Below, piece after piece: positions 13,340-28,600 of a stretch of DNA of 64,000 nucleotides. Positions within the stretch are counted from its first letter, which is position 1; every line of letters begins with the position of its first letter. The stretch is taken from assembly GCA_003342895.1 (NCBI GenBank), contig PTFA01000337.1, positions 620,001 to 684,000 on the forward strand, written 5' to 3'. The DNA comes from Casuarius casuarius. Taxonomy: Eukaryota > Chordata > Aves > Casuariiformes > Casuariidae. A model generated the notes under the pieces. The model made no database searches and was not told where the DNA came from. It saw only the letters and a list, made by a program, of their open reading frames with translations. The position numbers and the translations under genes were made by a program.

Positions 13340-15265
13340 AGTGAAGGGGGCCAAGACTCTGGGGGAAGTGCAGAGGTATGGTTGCTCCTTGGACAGGAAG
13401 AGCACCACTAGAAAGGGTTCCCTTTGGCTGAGAACTGTGTCCCACTCCTGTCCCTGTTTGGCAAGTGAAAGTACACCTTCACGCGGGCTAGCTTGCAGGT
13501 GGACAGCTGTTAGGACTGGCTACCTCCTAAATCTGGTCTGGGTTGCTGTTCGTGGGGCAAACGTGATCTGTAATTGAGTCTTCTTTTTTTGTCTATTTGG
13601 ACTCAACTTCCAAGGGCATCAGCCTTAGCACCCATCAGCTTTCTGGAGAGTTTCATATCTATTTTCTGCCTGCTTTTTGTGGTTCTTGAGGTCTCTAGGT
13701 CTGTTTTTCTATACTCTGCTTTTGTTGGTTCACTAACACGAATGACTGATAGAAGGATTAAGTTCTTTCAGTTTTCTGGAACCTTTCTGAGGGATTTTAG
13801 GACACTGACAAATGGGAATATATCTGAGAACAGATAGGCTCAAGAATCCAATAGAGATGGAGGTTGCACGTGGTTCCCTCTTGCTTCATACTTGGTTGTT
13901 TATGCAAGAGGAGTGCTGTACAAGTGTAAAACATCAATAAAGTAACTCAGAGGTTGCTGTTAAAAATGGAACTAAAAATTACCAGTGTTAAATCAGACTC
14001 TTTCAGATTTCAAACTAAAGCCTTGATCTTTCAAAAACTTGTAAAAGTGAAAAGATCACTGCTTAAGGCAGAGGGACGGTCAGGCTAAAGTTTCCTGAGC
14101 TGTCAGTTTTTTCTCGATTTCTGTGGGTTATTTTGTCTTTTACTTTTGTTGCATAACAAAATAGTGCCAAGATGCATTTTAAAGCATGATTTATGATACA
14201 GCAGGTTTCATGCTCATGCATTAAAAAGGCTTAAAGCAACAACTGTTTAAAGTACATCTCTGATATACTAATGTAAACAGGTGCACATAATTCATAATAG
14301 GAAGAAATAGCACATACTAAATTGATATGTGAACTGTTCTAAATCTAATTCTGAATTTTTAAATGCTTTTGATCTATTTATAAAATATTTTTATGATTGT
14401 TCTTGGTCTTTAATTAGTTCATAATTTGATCATTGTGATTTGGTAAATTTTCTCCTCATGTGCCTAAATGCCACTGGAAGTAGAAGGATAAAGGTACAAT
14501 TGTAAATGAATTCAAAATTTCCTTTTAAAAATATCTTGGAGTGTTTGCTTAATATTCACTGACTCTGCAGATTTCTTTTGAGCTCATTTAGGATAAACTG
14601 AGAGAAAAAAATGCAAAATATGTGGTCAGGTACTACAAAGAAATGTGTAAGAATTCAATAGAATATTTTTCTGAACAAAATCAGAATAAACTACATGTAA
14701 GTTANACATTCAGAAAAAAAGTCATAAAGCCCTTTTTGTAATCTAAACCTAATTCTAAATGCAGTAGACTATTTCATATTTACATCAGTGTGTGGTAGAA
14801 ACTCTGCTATAGGGCAGGATATGAGGGTTTGTACCTTTTTTTTATGAACACAAGTCATTATTTCAGTGCACTCACCTTTGGGATTATTTTTTTCTCCCTT
14901 AAATGATTTCATCTGCAAATTTCATTATGGTTCCCATCTGGCATTTCTTATATAATACTATGTCTTTGCTTTAGTGCATTCATTAAGATAATTATAATTC
15001 AAAGTAATTTCTGAAAATAAGTCTGTATGTGACTTTTATGTTTCTAAAACTTTGTTACTGTTTGTATATATTGCACTAAAGCTGTTAAGACTAATGGTTC
15101 TGCACTGCTTGGCTTTTTTTATTTGTTAAAATGCTCTTGTCACCTGTTATTTCAGACTTCTTGTTCTGATTGTCTAGGAAAGAGAAATAGAAAGGTCTGG
15201 TAAATGGATTGAAAGGCACTGGAAGTGCTCTACATTTCTTTCTAAAATCAAAAAAGCTTTTAAAA

Positions 15266-15343
15266 TCAAATAACTGACTGCTCTTTAACCCAGCTGTGAG
15301 GTCTTCAAATAACTGACTGCTCTTTAACCCAGCTGTGAGGTCT
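15266..15343. repeat. Perfect 39-bp tandem duplication (two copies)
   Basis: Units 15266-15304 and 15305-15343 are identical, each starting TCAAATAACTGAC and ending GTGAGGTCT. The lack of differences suggests a recent duplication or an assembly duplication. Confidence 0.95.
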
Positions 15344-18300
15344 TCTAGTTAGAGCAAGCATTTGGAGAGCCTATGACAGAAAAGACAAACACTATACTGG
15401 TGCTGAGCTTCCTTGGGGATAGAATCCAGTCTTATTCCTANGGTTTCATGAGCACATTTCCTCCCTTCATCTGATCCCTGTCTCCAGCTGGTATTTTAAT
15501 ATCCTAACCTGAGCTAAATGAACTCCTCCTATTAGTAAACCACTGAGGGTAGTCTTCCCAAATGAAGACTCCTGTAAAGTGATTGTGTGTTAGCTGTTTG
15601 ATAGATGGCAAAGAGAAATCTGTAAAAATGACTTTCTATCTGGAAAAAAAAGACACATCAGGCTGTGTCTAAATGTTCATTTTCTGAGCTGCCCTCTCAA
15701 GTGTTCCTTTACGCTTTTTTTTTAGTCAGCCTTGGTTTTCTGACCAAGTGTCCAACATTATTCTATTTTTGTTCTTCACTCCATTTCAACTTCCTTTCTC
15801 TTCATTTTTTCCTTATTTTATTGTCTGTTTTCTTTCTCATCTTCTAATTCNCCATCCTTCTTTTGTTCTTTCCATTTCAGTATCTCAGTATTCCTACTAA
15901 TTTTAATCTTTGTTACACTCCCCTTGTATTTCCGTTATCCCTCTTCCCGGTAGCCATCACTATTTCCTCATCTTACCACTCTCATGCCAGCTCTCCTGAC
16001 TTTGAGACACACTTATTTTTGGCTTTTTAAGTCTCATCAGACTCTGAGTGAAAAACTCCTCCAATTTTCCCCTTAGAACTGTCTCAGAGAGTTTCATGAG
16101 ACTCCTTGCCCCAGCTTGGCACGGCAACCTTACTTCTTGTATGTGACACTTCGCTGACACATAACCGGATCAGTCTTCTGAGAGAAAACAAACTAAAAAA
16201 CAATAGATCTTTATGTGGGCATAAACTTCACCAGCCAAGTATACAAAGTACGAGTAAAAACTGAGAGAATAGTTTCTTTTGCTAATGCTCCAAAGTTCTA
16301 GTCAAAATAGAGTCAACTTNTATTGTTGCTCCGTGAATTCCTCAACTGCAGCTTTGCACTGTGATTTCTGAGCACTGTACTTCATGAGAAATCACACATC
16401 TATGAGAAATCTTCTTACCTNTTAGTGATGTTATTTTTCCTTCTAATCTCAAAGCATGAGTACACCAATGTCACGAAAGACCGTACCAGCAATTTCTCCA
16501 CTGACGATTTGCTGAAATACCTTCTTTCCAAAAAACTCAACCCCTCTCCAAGAAAGCAACTAAGTCAAAAGCAATTACTGTATTACCCTTGTGGAAATAT
16601 TAATGGCTGTAGTCTCAAATGCATACAGGAGTTTAACCTTGAAACTCCAGTCTTTTATAATGAGATCTGAACATCAAAACCCATAAAGCTGAGAATATAC
16701 ATGGACATAAGATGTTTATCACTCTGGAGATATCAAGCTGAATATATATTGGACAAAAGAGTGTTATAAACAAATTCACCACTGATGAGAGTTTTTCCAC
16801 ATAAGTTATTTACTTCTGAGACAAGGCTATCTCACTCATTTGAATGAATAATTCTAAGTAGTTTCTCTATGAAGTGCTATTATGCTTGACATATTTTACA
16901 GCCAGAGAAATGTATTGTATTTTAATATTGCTTGTGTGGTACATTCTAAAATAATATTTCTTCATTTCCCTGCATCTCTCATTAACATTTGTATCCATTG
17001 TGTTTAACTTGATACTGTAATCTTTCAAGTGCTATTGAATATAGTCAACATCACAAAAATGTATTAACATAAAAAATCCAGTTTCTGGTAAGATTGTACT
17101 CCTTTNAGCTTTGAAACAATTTTGGCCTCAGAAAGAGATATTTCTTGAGCTAACTCTTGCTTCAGTTCATATGGTCATATGACCTTCTGTCATATTTAGT
17201 AGCTGTTAATAATCCACAGTTTTAAGAATGGGTAGAAAAGCAGGCAAACAAACATATAATGAAACCAACTGACCTTCCCAAAAGCTTTTTTTTTTATTTT
17301 TGTTAGGTTGATTTTCCTAATTTGGGAGTTTACAAAGCTTTTGGCTGCAATCTTACATTTAAAAGAACTCTTCCCAGTGCAGGACTTTCAATTACTTTGC
17401 AAAAAATCAAAGAGAATGTATTCGAAGGAAGTAATCTTAAGGCAACTGGTTTCAATGGGTTGAAGATCAGGCCCATTCAGCACCTAGAAGGAATGAGATT
17501 TGATTAATATTTCCCCATTCAGCAGGGATGCTTCTCAAGACTGTGTCTGCACTCTTCTTTAAGGGTGCCTACTGAAGCCCCTTGAAGATGAATTCCACTG
17601 TCCATGCTGTTTTGATCTTAGTGCTAAGGGCCCCTTATGAGTGGTCTAGGAGAGCTGGGATGCCTGAGGAGGGCACTGGGAGCAGCTGCCCCTGCACTGT
17701 ATGCCTTGTGTGCTCCAGATAACCCCTCGGGCAGCTGCAGCCCTGCCTAGGGCTGCAGTGTGACACTGAAAGGCATAGCAGGGTCCTTATCACCTATGGA
17801 CCTGAGCCCATCTTTTAGCATGACTCCTCACAAGCTAGACTCTAGTGAAATCTAATCTTCTTAGTTCCTGGAAGGAGAAGGTGTTTTACCATGAGTTATA
17901 TGCCAGGAGCGGTGCTCTCCTGAATCTAAAAGGGATCCTGCTGTAAGAGCGTTACATGAGGGAGGACCACATGCACAGCTATTGCGTCAGCCAGGAACTG
18001 CTCTCCTCTTCAATTACTAGCTGAGAGCCACTTGGGTGAGAGACAACACTCGTGCTTTTCAAGGTCTCTGATTTATAGAGACAGTGTGCCCTGCTGAGGG
18101 CTTCTGTTCTGCCACTGCTGGCCAAATGACAAGATCAACATTATCAGAAGACGAAAATTTATATAACAACCTCCCACACCATAAGAATATTCNAGTGGTC
18201 ACACTGGGCCAGATCTAAGGTCTTCTTGTCTCTGAAAGTAGCCAAGTGGATGGCTAGGGAAGAATATTAGGCAAACCTGTAATGTTTCCACTGATTACTT

Positions 18301-21300
18301 TCCCAACCCCTGATCTGCTACCAAAGATGGTTTCTGTGTATTTAGTAACCTTCAAAGAGTTTCTCTTCCATTAACTTGTTGATTTGAATGATATGTTGAG
18401 ACTTTACTTGAACCCAACCTATTATAACAAGCTGGTATGGTATCAGTCAATAACAAATCAGCTAGATAAACAGTGGCATGTATATGAAGCTGTTTGTCCC
18501 CATCCAGTACTTATTTGGGCTAATTTACCCTCCATTTCTACAATAAAACGACTTAGTCTAGCTGCACCATTTTTAAGCAGGCTACATTCATGTCATTTTA
18601 AACAGGTCACTATTCACAGTCAATATGTAAGAACATTGATATAGATTTGATTTTTATAGAATTAATATAAAAGTTGGCATAGAAACACCAAATAGAAGTA
18701 TTCTTTATCTGCTACAAAACATCTCATGTTGTATGAGCCTTGATACCCTCATTCATCATCTCCATGCTGGTCTTCTGCTACTCTGTTCTCTTTCTGGAGT
18801 GGTGTTGCAGTGTGGCTGTATGTTACAAGGACTAGATGGAGCAAGACTCCACATAACTCACACTGTTTTTCTTCTCCAGTGAAAACACCTGCAGAGACAG
18901 CTCTGGGGGAGCCTGAAAGCATCCAGTATGGTGAGGATGCCCAGGGTATTCCAGTCAGTGCAAATAAGTATCGTGCTGCTCTAGCTAGTGCTTAATCACT
19001 GAGGAACTGGGGGCAACAGTGGCAGAGAATTTAAATTCACAAAACTTATATTCACAGTATTCATTTGTGGAATTAATTGTATGAAACTTGAATCTCTCAT
19101 GGACTTCAGCAGGTCTCCTTCTCACTGTGCACAGACTGGTAACAGTCTGTGATTACAAGGGCATTTTAGTCAGAAGGCAACTAGCACCCACCCCTATGTA
19201 TAATTACCAACCACTTCCCCTATAAAGGACTCTCTCATAGCCTTGGAGAAGACTGCTGATATTCAGCAGCGGGAATTCAGGGACTCCAGAAAGTGCTTTA
19301 TCTTAGTCCCTGAAGACTTAGTTTTAAATTTTGGTTGATATGTGCTATTCAGATTCCTCTTCTGGGATTCCTCTNGAAAGATTTAGCAGATCAGCAAAAT
19401 AACTAAACACAGGAACACCCTAGGACTAAGCTCAAACCCTGCCAGAGACTGCAAAGAGTTGAGCCCTGAGCTCTGNAGGCTTCTCTGCCTTACCCTGAAT
19501 GCAACACATACCATCAGTGATCTGTGCTCCTGTCTGAGGTACATCAGTTCCCCTGACTCCTCAGAGCTGCGTGTGGGATCAGAGTACCGGACAAGAAGGA
19601 AAGTGAGAAAGAACACCAGATTCTTATAATCAACACATGCTACTCTATTTTATGGACAGGATCCTCTGCCCAGTCTGATGGCTCCTTCCCACGGATAGAA
19701 GGTGGTGTGGCCTTCTTGCAGGGTAGGCTGGGACCAGGCCAGCCCTCATCCTGGAGAGAAAGAAAATGTTGGTTTCTTTGGTTGGTGCAGGAGTGCGTCC
19801 TCTGCCTGCTGGCTGATCTTGCTGCCCTTCTCTTGCAGGGGCATGTGCATGACCAGAGTCACAGGTCAGCACCCTGAAATCCTTCCAAAATATTTTCCAC
19901 TGGTTCTGCCTGGTCCACACCAGTTCTCATTATGTAACAGCATCAAAATCGGGTTAGACAGCCACAGGCCAAGTACAGAGTCAACACACTTACTTTTGGA
20001 TCAGCTGGTTCTAGCAGTCTTTCCTCTGTCTCTTGCAATAGACCTTTTCTGGTGCAGGTGTTAAAATGCAACAAAACCTCTAGATGAAGTGTTCTCTTGG
20101 GGTGACAAAGGGCCAAGAGAAAAATTGCTGATTTATGAAAGGGAAGGAATATTACTTTTAAATATATGAGTTTTTTTCCCTTTTTTCAACAGCAAGATAT
20201 AAAAATGCTCTGAAAGACTATAGTCTAGCTTCCAAAAACAAGCTCACAAATTTTAAGTAATGTCAGGCTTATAATTTATAGTAAAATTTGACATGTTTGC
20301 ATAGCTGCTTTTTTTCTGGAGAACTCATTCCTTATGCAAGGTGNGAATACAATGTAGTAGAATTAAGAGTATCTGAGAAACCCTAAATATAGCTGTTCCT
20401 AATTTATGTGTGTTTGAATTTACAATCTTAATACCTTTCTTTTAGGATATTTTTCTAAGCTTATGCAGAAATACTTATTTATTTGCATTTCAGTAATGCC
20501 TGGAAGCCCCAGGTTGGATGAAGTATATTTATTGTGCTGCTGATCAAACTTATAGTAAGAGACTATAAGATCAAAGTTGTTGCAAAATGACTTGCTCTAG
20601 CAAAACAAAAAGCTGCTGAAGTCAGAAGAGAGCGAATGGCAATAACACATACACCACTGTTCCATCCCATCTGAAGGCACCTATCTACGTGACTGTGTAA
20701 TTCATCCCCACATAACTCCATCCATCCTACTGACCTCCAGTGCAACTAAACCCTGCAAACCATTGCTTTGNCCACGTGGAAATGTGGGGTTGCCCATCCT
20801 AAATAATGGATTATTCATGTAGTCCGCAGAGACCCCTGGCTCCAGTCCAGCCATTTAGAGCCCCCTGAAGCATCCATGTAATGAGCACACCTAGTATTCT
20901 ATACAATAACTGGACAACTTCAGATATTATCATGATTTTCTGTTTAATCTGTCAGATTTTCTAATTTATGAGACAAGTTCCTCACTGCTGCTGAATCACT
21001 ACTTGTCATTTAATGCTGTTTCCTACTGCTTTCCTCTTTCTCACTACCCATTTGCAGAGAGCAGAATAGCAAGGTTTCTCCGTAACCTCTGAGAATACTT
21101 ACTCACTAATCTTCACTGTTTGCCACTGATTGCACTTGGCTGCTAATGATGCGAGGTGAGAATGAGCGATGCATCCTCAGTCAAAGAGAAGAAGGTAAGA
21201 GCTCAGCAGAGTAGGCAGATAAAAGGGGATTTTCTTTTTACATAAAACCATTCTCATTTTTCAGAACACCTTGCCGAGAAATATGTTCAGTTAATTAGGT

Positions 21301-21855
21301 AAATCCTCTTCTCCATTTTTTTAAAGAAAAAACTGAAATCATTGCCAAGAAAGTCCAACTCGATTTGTGTGCATATTTAAAATATCATTATATTGTAAGN
21401 GGAAAAGTGAAATTCATAATGCCTACGTGATATGAATTAATGAATACCATCGCTAACACCCTGTCCAGCAGGAACTGATGTTGCAACTGTCTTGCTTGCT
21501 ATTCNCTGCCCACAGGCTGCTCAGGGTGGTGCTGGGTAGTATCCCTGGAGAGGCGAAGGGCTCCCTTTATGCCGCAGCAGGTCTTCTAATACTTGCAGGT
21601 ATTTTAATCAGCCTCCCATAACATCTGTGGTTTCTTTCTACACATATATTTTATTCTGAAAGATTTTTTCCCTCATTTTCCAAGATCCTATTTGATCATA
21701 AGCATCAGCACACTCATCCCTTAGATACATTTCTACAGTGCCACAAACTGAGAGGAAGGACAGTACATTTAGAATTTTGAAGGTATCCTGAAAACACTCT
21801 TCTCCACAGTGAGAATTTGTTCTTTTCAAAACAGTATTTAAGATGTGGCTATAGT

Positions 21856-21887
21856 AAAAAAAAAAAAAAAAAAAAAAATTGGGGGGG
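21856..21887. repeat. A23 run, TT, G7 run
   Basis: Homopolymer tract. No processed pseudogene is recognisable upstream of it. Confidence 0.9.
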
Positions 21888-22230
21888 ATAGTTAATTAGC
21901 CAGTTGGCAGTCATCAGAAATCATAATTTTCATTTCTTTAAGACAGTGACTGGTATTTTAAAAGGCATCTACACATCACCATAGTGCAATGGGTGAACAG
22001 ATGCTTAAAAGTAAATGTGTTTTCTGGAGTGTAACAAAATAGCAAGCTGCACAGAAGCAGAATAATTGGTTGGTTAGTTACAACGCATTGCCCTAGAGTT
22101 CCAGTTATACAAAAACATTTTGACCTTGTTTTAAAGTACGTCATACACCCAAGGTGAATAACAGATAATGTGTCTGTTGTATATTAAGCATATATCTCAG
22201 GTCTCCCTGCAGTGTGGTGTTTTTGCACCT

Positions 22231-22256
22231 GGTGAAAAACAAAACAAAACAAAACA
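22231..22256. repeat. (AAAAC)n short repeat
   Basis: About five AAAAC units. Confidence 0.8.
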
Positions 22257-25200
22257 GAAATTTCAACCAATAGTTGAGAGAAATGTCTCTACTTTTCTTT
22301 CCACTTGCTTTGTATAGTCTTATTCAGAAATTGATGTCAATTATCTCATCAGATGAGGAGTCATATTTACTACCTGAATTCATTTTTTTGAGGGAATAAA
22401 CAGCACTGAAATCAATGACTGAATCTTGACCAGAATTTTCTGTACAGNCATATGCATATGAGAATATTCAATGAGACGTATCTTGAATATTACTTATAAG
22501 ATTTAATTCATCTTAAGCCATTTGAAAGATTCCATGTTGCAAAGCCCCTGAGAAGGGAGGCTTTCTTAGTTCCACTGCTTGAAGACCTATTTATTCATCA
22601 TTTAGTATCTCTATTCACCTTGTAACAGAATATATTCTGTTAATTCAGTGTAATTAGCCTCCAATATCAAGCACTGATAGACTGAAAGGAAGTGGCCAGC
22701 TAGCTTATCTGAANCCTCTTGAGGTTATCTTATAGCGAAGTACAAAATTATGTCCCTAATGTGACACAAAGCAGTACAGACCCTGATAAAGACTGNAGTT
22801 CTTTTTACTCATATCACAGAAGTCCCTTTTGAGGGCAAGCTATAAAGAAAATTTTAGAAAACTGGCTTGCAACACAAAAGATGGATAAATACAAAGCCTA
22901 AATAAAGCGAAGAACATCAGGACAGAAAATAAAGATGAGATCTTGAAACCTCAAAATCTCCTTTCGAAAGCAGAGATGCAGCTAACTGGAAGGGCTGCAG
23001 ACAGTTCCCATTTCTTCTTTATCTTATTCTGCACATATATGAGGTATTTATTTGTTAGATTCTTGGCTCTTACAATAAATATTTCTTCTGCCACAGGAGG
23101 AGCAGAGTGCTGGAATCTGTGTGTTGAAAACAATATTCCCTTTAATTTAAAGCTTCAAGATTTCACAGCCTTTAGTTTTGTTCTGTATCAAAACACGAAA
23201 GAACTGTCTGGAAACCAATGAAAGACACTCCCTTACCATAAAATATCTAAAAGTTCGATGGTTTAATCACTTCTTTAGGACTTCAGTGTCAAGAGTTGAA
23301 GTGCAAACTGCCAGGCCAATGCCCTAAAATAAAGCTACAGAAAGATCCTGCTAACCAGCGGTCTTAGCACCATCACAGAGCAAAGAAACAATAATTCATA
23401 ACGCTTATTGGTTTACTAAGTGTGAAGACACTGGAGGTGAGTTATGGAAAAAAACTTTTTAAGTGGAACACCAGTGAAGGAATCAAAGGAAAAGGGTATT
23501 ATAATGGAAGGAGTTTGGTTCCTGAACTGCTTGGCTTTAAGATAAGATCCTCTGTGGAGGAGGCTACTCAACTTACTGACTTTTAGAAGTAAATGCCCCC
23601 TGCAAGGATTCGTTTGTTTAGAAAAGTCTCCATGGTATGGCATTTTGTGGAAAGTAATCCCACAAAATATCTTACATGAATAGTATATGTAAATACCTTG
23701 TATGAATTGTTCATACTGGGCATATAAAGACAAACAGTAGTTGACTGAAATGGTTAAATACTTTTGTGAAAAAAAAACATTAGAAAATAAATCTGATCCA
23801 TCAGAGCCTATTATAACACCCATATCCTCACAGAACAGAACAGATTCACACTCTCACTGCCATCTGGAATGGAATTATGTTAGAAGTCTCTAAAAATATA
23901 TGAATTAACTATTTCATGCATTTCTATAGTGTGATCCTTCCTTTTTCTATTCACATCCCCTGTTCAGTTAAGAATGACAACTTTAAATTCATTTTGTGAA
24001 TACTGCTTTGGCTTACTGTTCGGGATCAGAAAGGGTAATACTTGTGGAAGGGAAATATGAAACATGAAAGACAATTTAAAAGGAGTCCCAGTCTTTACAG
24101 CCATACAACTATAACAGACGCTGCTTAAACTTTCTCTATCAATATTCTTACAAGTAGAAAGAACATCAGGTGTGTATGATCAATCTTTTACAGGTATTTA
24201 AAATAACATGCTTAACATACAAATGGTGAAAAAATCAGTTAAAATTCAAGAATCTTACTTTTACTGCTGGAAAAAAGCCTAGAGTAGAAGGAAAAATGAT
24301 TAATTCTGATGATTATTTCCAACTCAATAAAACTTCTCCAAAAGGACTGTCACCCAAATCCTGCATAGTTCTCCAGCTGCAGCCCAATGGAATTGATTCA
24401 AAGCAGTCCTATCTGGCTCCAGAGTGAAGAACTTTCTTAAAATCTGTCTGTTGAATGCCTAATGCATAAACTTGCTAGTGTCAAAAAGGAGTCAAGGGGA
24501 ATTATTTGTCTCTCCATAATTTGGAGTTCTAACATGTAAGTGTCTAAACCTGAGCTGGTCACTCTAACGGTCCCTTCAGTCAATGGAGAATAGAAGGCAA
24601 TTCTATTCTGGGCATCCTATTTTAGATGAAATGACTCCAAAGAGTCACTAAGATGATCTGTTCCAGTGTAAGGTTTTCTATACTGTACTTGTCTAGACTT
24701 AGGTTAGATGAATCTCCCTCCCGCTTGTAATATAATTCATCCATACTGGGAGTTCTGCTGTGAATTTCAGGGCAGTAAATTAGACCCTCAAATTTTTGAG
24801 GCTTTTTCACTGGTTCTATGTATCTGACTGAGGGATATTCNGATAAGGACAAAATAACTCCGTATTCCAAGTAATAATGCATAGATGGGGCATATTTTTC
24901 TTGGTTTAGTAATCTTGCTCTGCAAAAGACTACCCGTTTTGAATTATTTAGTTTTTAGAGCACAGGTGAGGTAATATATCTGTACTGAATTTTTTAGCAT
25001 AGGTTTTGCCGAATTTCCTAGATGCCTTTCATAAAGAACTCCAAAGAGTGATCCCACTCTGCAAGTACCAGGACTAAACGATAATCTCATCTTACTTCTG
25101 AAGGAACAGGAGTGGGATCCCTGTTCATTAATGAAGTTTTGCATGTGTTATTANCACACTAGTAGCATGTCAGATCATAACAATGAAATTTAAGGGAAAA

Positions 25201-25637
25201 GCAGCCCAGATGACCAGGTGGGGTGATATATCCTAGCCTTCAACTCAGATCTTATGGCAGACGCAGACTGATGTTTATACTTCAGAGCAAAGCCCTTGAA
25301 TGAGCGTTTCCACCAGGAAGTCTAAAAAGGCAGGCAAGAAGTCTGACTTGACACGGGTTTTGTGTCTGATCGCTAAACCAAATACTGATGTGTTATCCAT
25401 GACTAGCAGTACTGTTTACAGGCTTGGTTGCTGTAGTGATAGCATCGCACGAATACCGCAATCTAGACTGAATCCTTCCGGCAGCAGAATCAGTTTTCAA
25501 GCAGCTTTTAATTGCTTGTTTACAAAATCCTCTTTAGTTCTCTGCGCACGCAGCCCAACAAATTAAAACCAGGCATATAGAAAGTCTCCAGCATTGCCTT
25601 TCTGTGTAGAGGAGAGAAACTGATTCCAAGCTTGAGA

Positions 25638-25680
25638 ATAAAAAAGCAAAAAGAAAAAAAAAAAAGAAAAAAGAAAAAAG
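25638..25680. repeat. A-rich (AAAAAG)n tract
   Basis: A purine tract of A runs with interspersed G on the left edge of a GC-rich island (to about 26160). It accounts for the Lys-rich and Phe-rich open frames here. Confidence 0.8.
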
Positions 25681-28600
25681 CTCAACCTGACAGCAGCTGG
25701 TATGGCTGCTGCTGCCTCCCAGCTGCACAGGTCCCCCCCACGCAGGGCAGCTGCTTTCCCACTGCCAGGACTGGGACCAGCCCTGGGATGCCACACGAGT
25801 GTGCCCTCGACCAGTGACAAACCTGTTGGCAGCACTCCTGGAGCCCGGGTTTGGTGTGACCCCAGAAACTCCGGTTAGTAGGGATTCACACACTTTGTGG
25901 AGTTAGCAACCAAGCGGTACGTGAGCAGTGACACCTTCCCCAGCATCACAGGGACTGATGCTGGCTGGGATGAGGGCGGCAGCCTCGAAACCTCCCTGCG
26001 GCTGGTGCGCACACCTCCTGCCAGGCACTGCAAACCCATCGGCCTGGCCATGCTCAGAGGCTCAGTACTGCTCCAAAGCCATTTGGGCAGCAGGGCTGAC
26101 TGTTGCTGGCCTCTTCCCCAGCAGGACAGGAACGTGCCTGTCGTGTTATAGAGCTGGGATAAGCATGTGAGATATATTTTGCATATGCTACAATTCCTGC
26201 CCTTAGTTTGGTTGCTGGAGATGAGAAGTGGGACCAATGGGGTGGGACTAATAACCATCGTGCCAGTGCTTCCTTGTCCTTTCTGCCTGGCTTGTGTTGT
26301 CATGAGGGTTTCAGAAACAACCAGCCAATTCACTAATATAATTGTTGTCTTTTTCTCTCTCTCCCCTTATCACGATACCAGGACTGTACTGCAGATATTA
26401 ACAATTCTCAGATGTCTGCAGCAAACGCACCACTTAGGCTTTGCCCTGCATGTAAAATTTCTTCCTGATGTGCTGCAACATACTTAAAATCTTTCTATAA
26501 TGTCTGCAAAGTTGTTCAGGAGCCTTTTCCTGGAAAAGAGCCTGTTCTGTGTACATCGGAGTGGGAATGGGGGAGGTGGACCTGGCAGAGCATTAATCTG
26601 TTTCTGGTAATGCTATGAGTGTTCAGCTGTTTTACTTTTTAAACAAATGCTTTGGATCTCTTTATTCTGAAATGGAAAAAAAAAAAAAAGATTTTTCTAT
26701 ATGTGAAAGGTAAGTATCTATTCAGTTTTCAAGAGGAAAGCATACATTCAAGCTACAATGTTTTTTCTCCTTACNAGTAAACAGATCTTGCCCAGATCTA
26801 TTAAAAATATTAAGTGCCTGAAATAACATACCTAACCTGGTAAGTTGGAACCCTTCGTTAGGAACTTCTACTCCCTGTGCAGAACATAGGACAAGGTACA
26901 TTTCAAAAGTGTTAATAGTTTGCATAGGATTTGCTTTATGCTAGACAGAAATATTTAGTATATGAAACTAGATCTCATACTCTGGATTGGTCTTCTAGCT
27001 TGTATTAGTTCCTGACTTGTCTGCCTCTCTTCGCCCAAGTCTAAACTGTAATTCAGAGTTTTAAGATTTTCTTCTCTTAATAATTTTTATAGTTAGGAGA
27101 GTGTCGTGTATTTTCAGCTTACCTGTCTTACTTAGATTCCTAACTATTTTTACTCTGCTAAAATCTTTGCTAAAATTATATTTTACCTTGCTAATTGAAC
27201 AGCTCTACACATGAAGGCTAGGTGAGAAAATTAAACTGTCTGGAAAAAGCACAGCGTGCTGCCTAGAATTGAATGTGCAAATAATGCTGCATCATTTAAC
27301 AGGACACATTCAAATTCTAGAGCACATTTGTTCCCTAGGTGACTTCAGNGGCATTGGACACGTCCTACCAAATGGAACAGGCCAGCTGAGGCTTCCTCTG
27401 CAACTTTTTTGGGATGGATGGGAAAAATACTAGGAGCAGTTGGAAAGACTGCTGGGGATGCTGAGGATGTGCTGAGCTGATCCTTCTGCCTGCTCGTGTT
27501 GCCGGTCTGTATCTCACTGGGCTTGTATAAGGTATAAGGACCACTTGGTTTTGCCTCATAGGCTGGATTTGGGTTGCAGGTGCATGGAAAAAGCTGTGGT
27601 TTACTGCATCCCACATGGCACCTTTTGCTTCCAAAACAGGCACTTGTGCAANTTCCTCTCCTGTCACCACACGCGTGCTGTGTTTGCCTGCTCATTACCA
27701 GTAATACTCATTAGCAATTTTGTCAGGGCAGTGCCGGCAGCGGCAGACTGCATCATTCTAGCATGATTCAGCTACAGAACTGTGTCGCTTGGGCAAATGT
27801 AGCTCTGATCTGAGGCGTATGAAACAAGGCAGGAGAGCACAGCACACTTGTTCCTAAGAAACTCAAAAGGTAACATTGATGGAAGCATATCCTTAATAAA
27901 TTAAGCTTTCTCAATCCACCAGCTGGAGACAGGTCTGCGATTTGTGATGACATATTTGGTAAGGAATGCAAGCGATGATTATTTCAGGCACTGAATTCTC
28001 ATAGGAAAGTGACGTTCTTGATGCAGAAGGTCCTGAATAAATAACACCCGTCATTTTTGTACTGAATATATTGCTTACTCTAGTGCCAAACCCTAAAAAC
28101 TATGTNCTATGTGAATTGCTATGTGAAACATACTAGCTCTGAACCAAGCTGAAATCCTGGTGATAGGTGAGGATAAGAGCTTTCCCCTTTTTTTTTTGTT
28201 TGGCTTATGTGTCATCACATCNGCTCTAATCAAGTCTCCTGCTGGACAGCTGATGGGAGCATTTGCAGCATAATGCAACCTCCATACTATAATGATAGCC
28301 AGTGGCATTTTGTTAGCTCAGTCTGCCAGTATTTCCATTGTAATGCCTTTGGCACANGCAAATTGGATTCATCTCCATACGTAACGAAGCAGCCTGCGTA
28401 ACAGAGGCTGTAATTTGAATGTTGGTTGTGGTCCCTGTTGTGGCCCGACCGCATGCCAGCTCTTGTACAGCAAAGCGTCTTACAAAGAGTGTTGGCTGGA
28501 AAGTGGGCCAAACTCCTCCTGGTATAATTTCATTAAATCAGTAGATTTGCCAAGGTCAACATGTCAGATTAATTCTACAATAAATCCATATGAAGGCTTT

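Noticed and set aside
13284..13577. 97-codon open frame beginning MCVCVCVSACICMCVCVF
   Set aside because: It is translation of the TG microsatellite.
25690..26160. GC-rich island with several open frames
   Set aside because: Frames are open on both strands through base composition; no protein similarity, splice structure or promoter motif is recognised.
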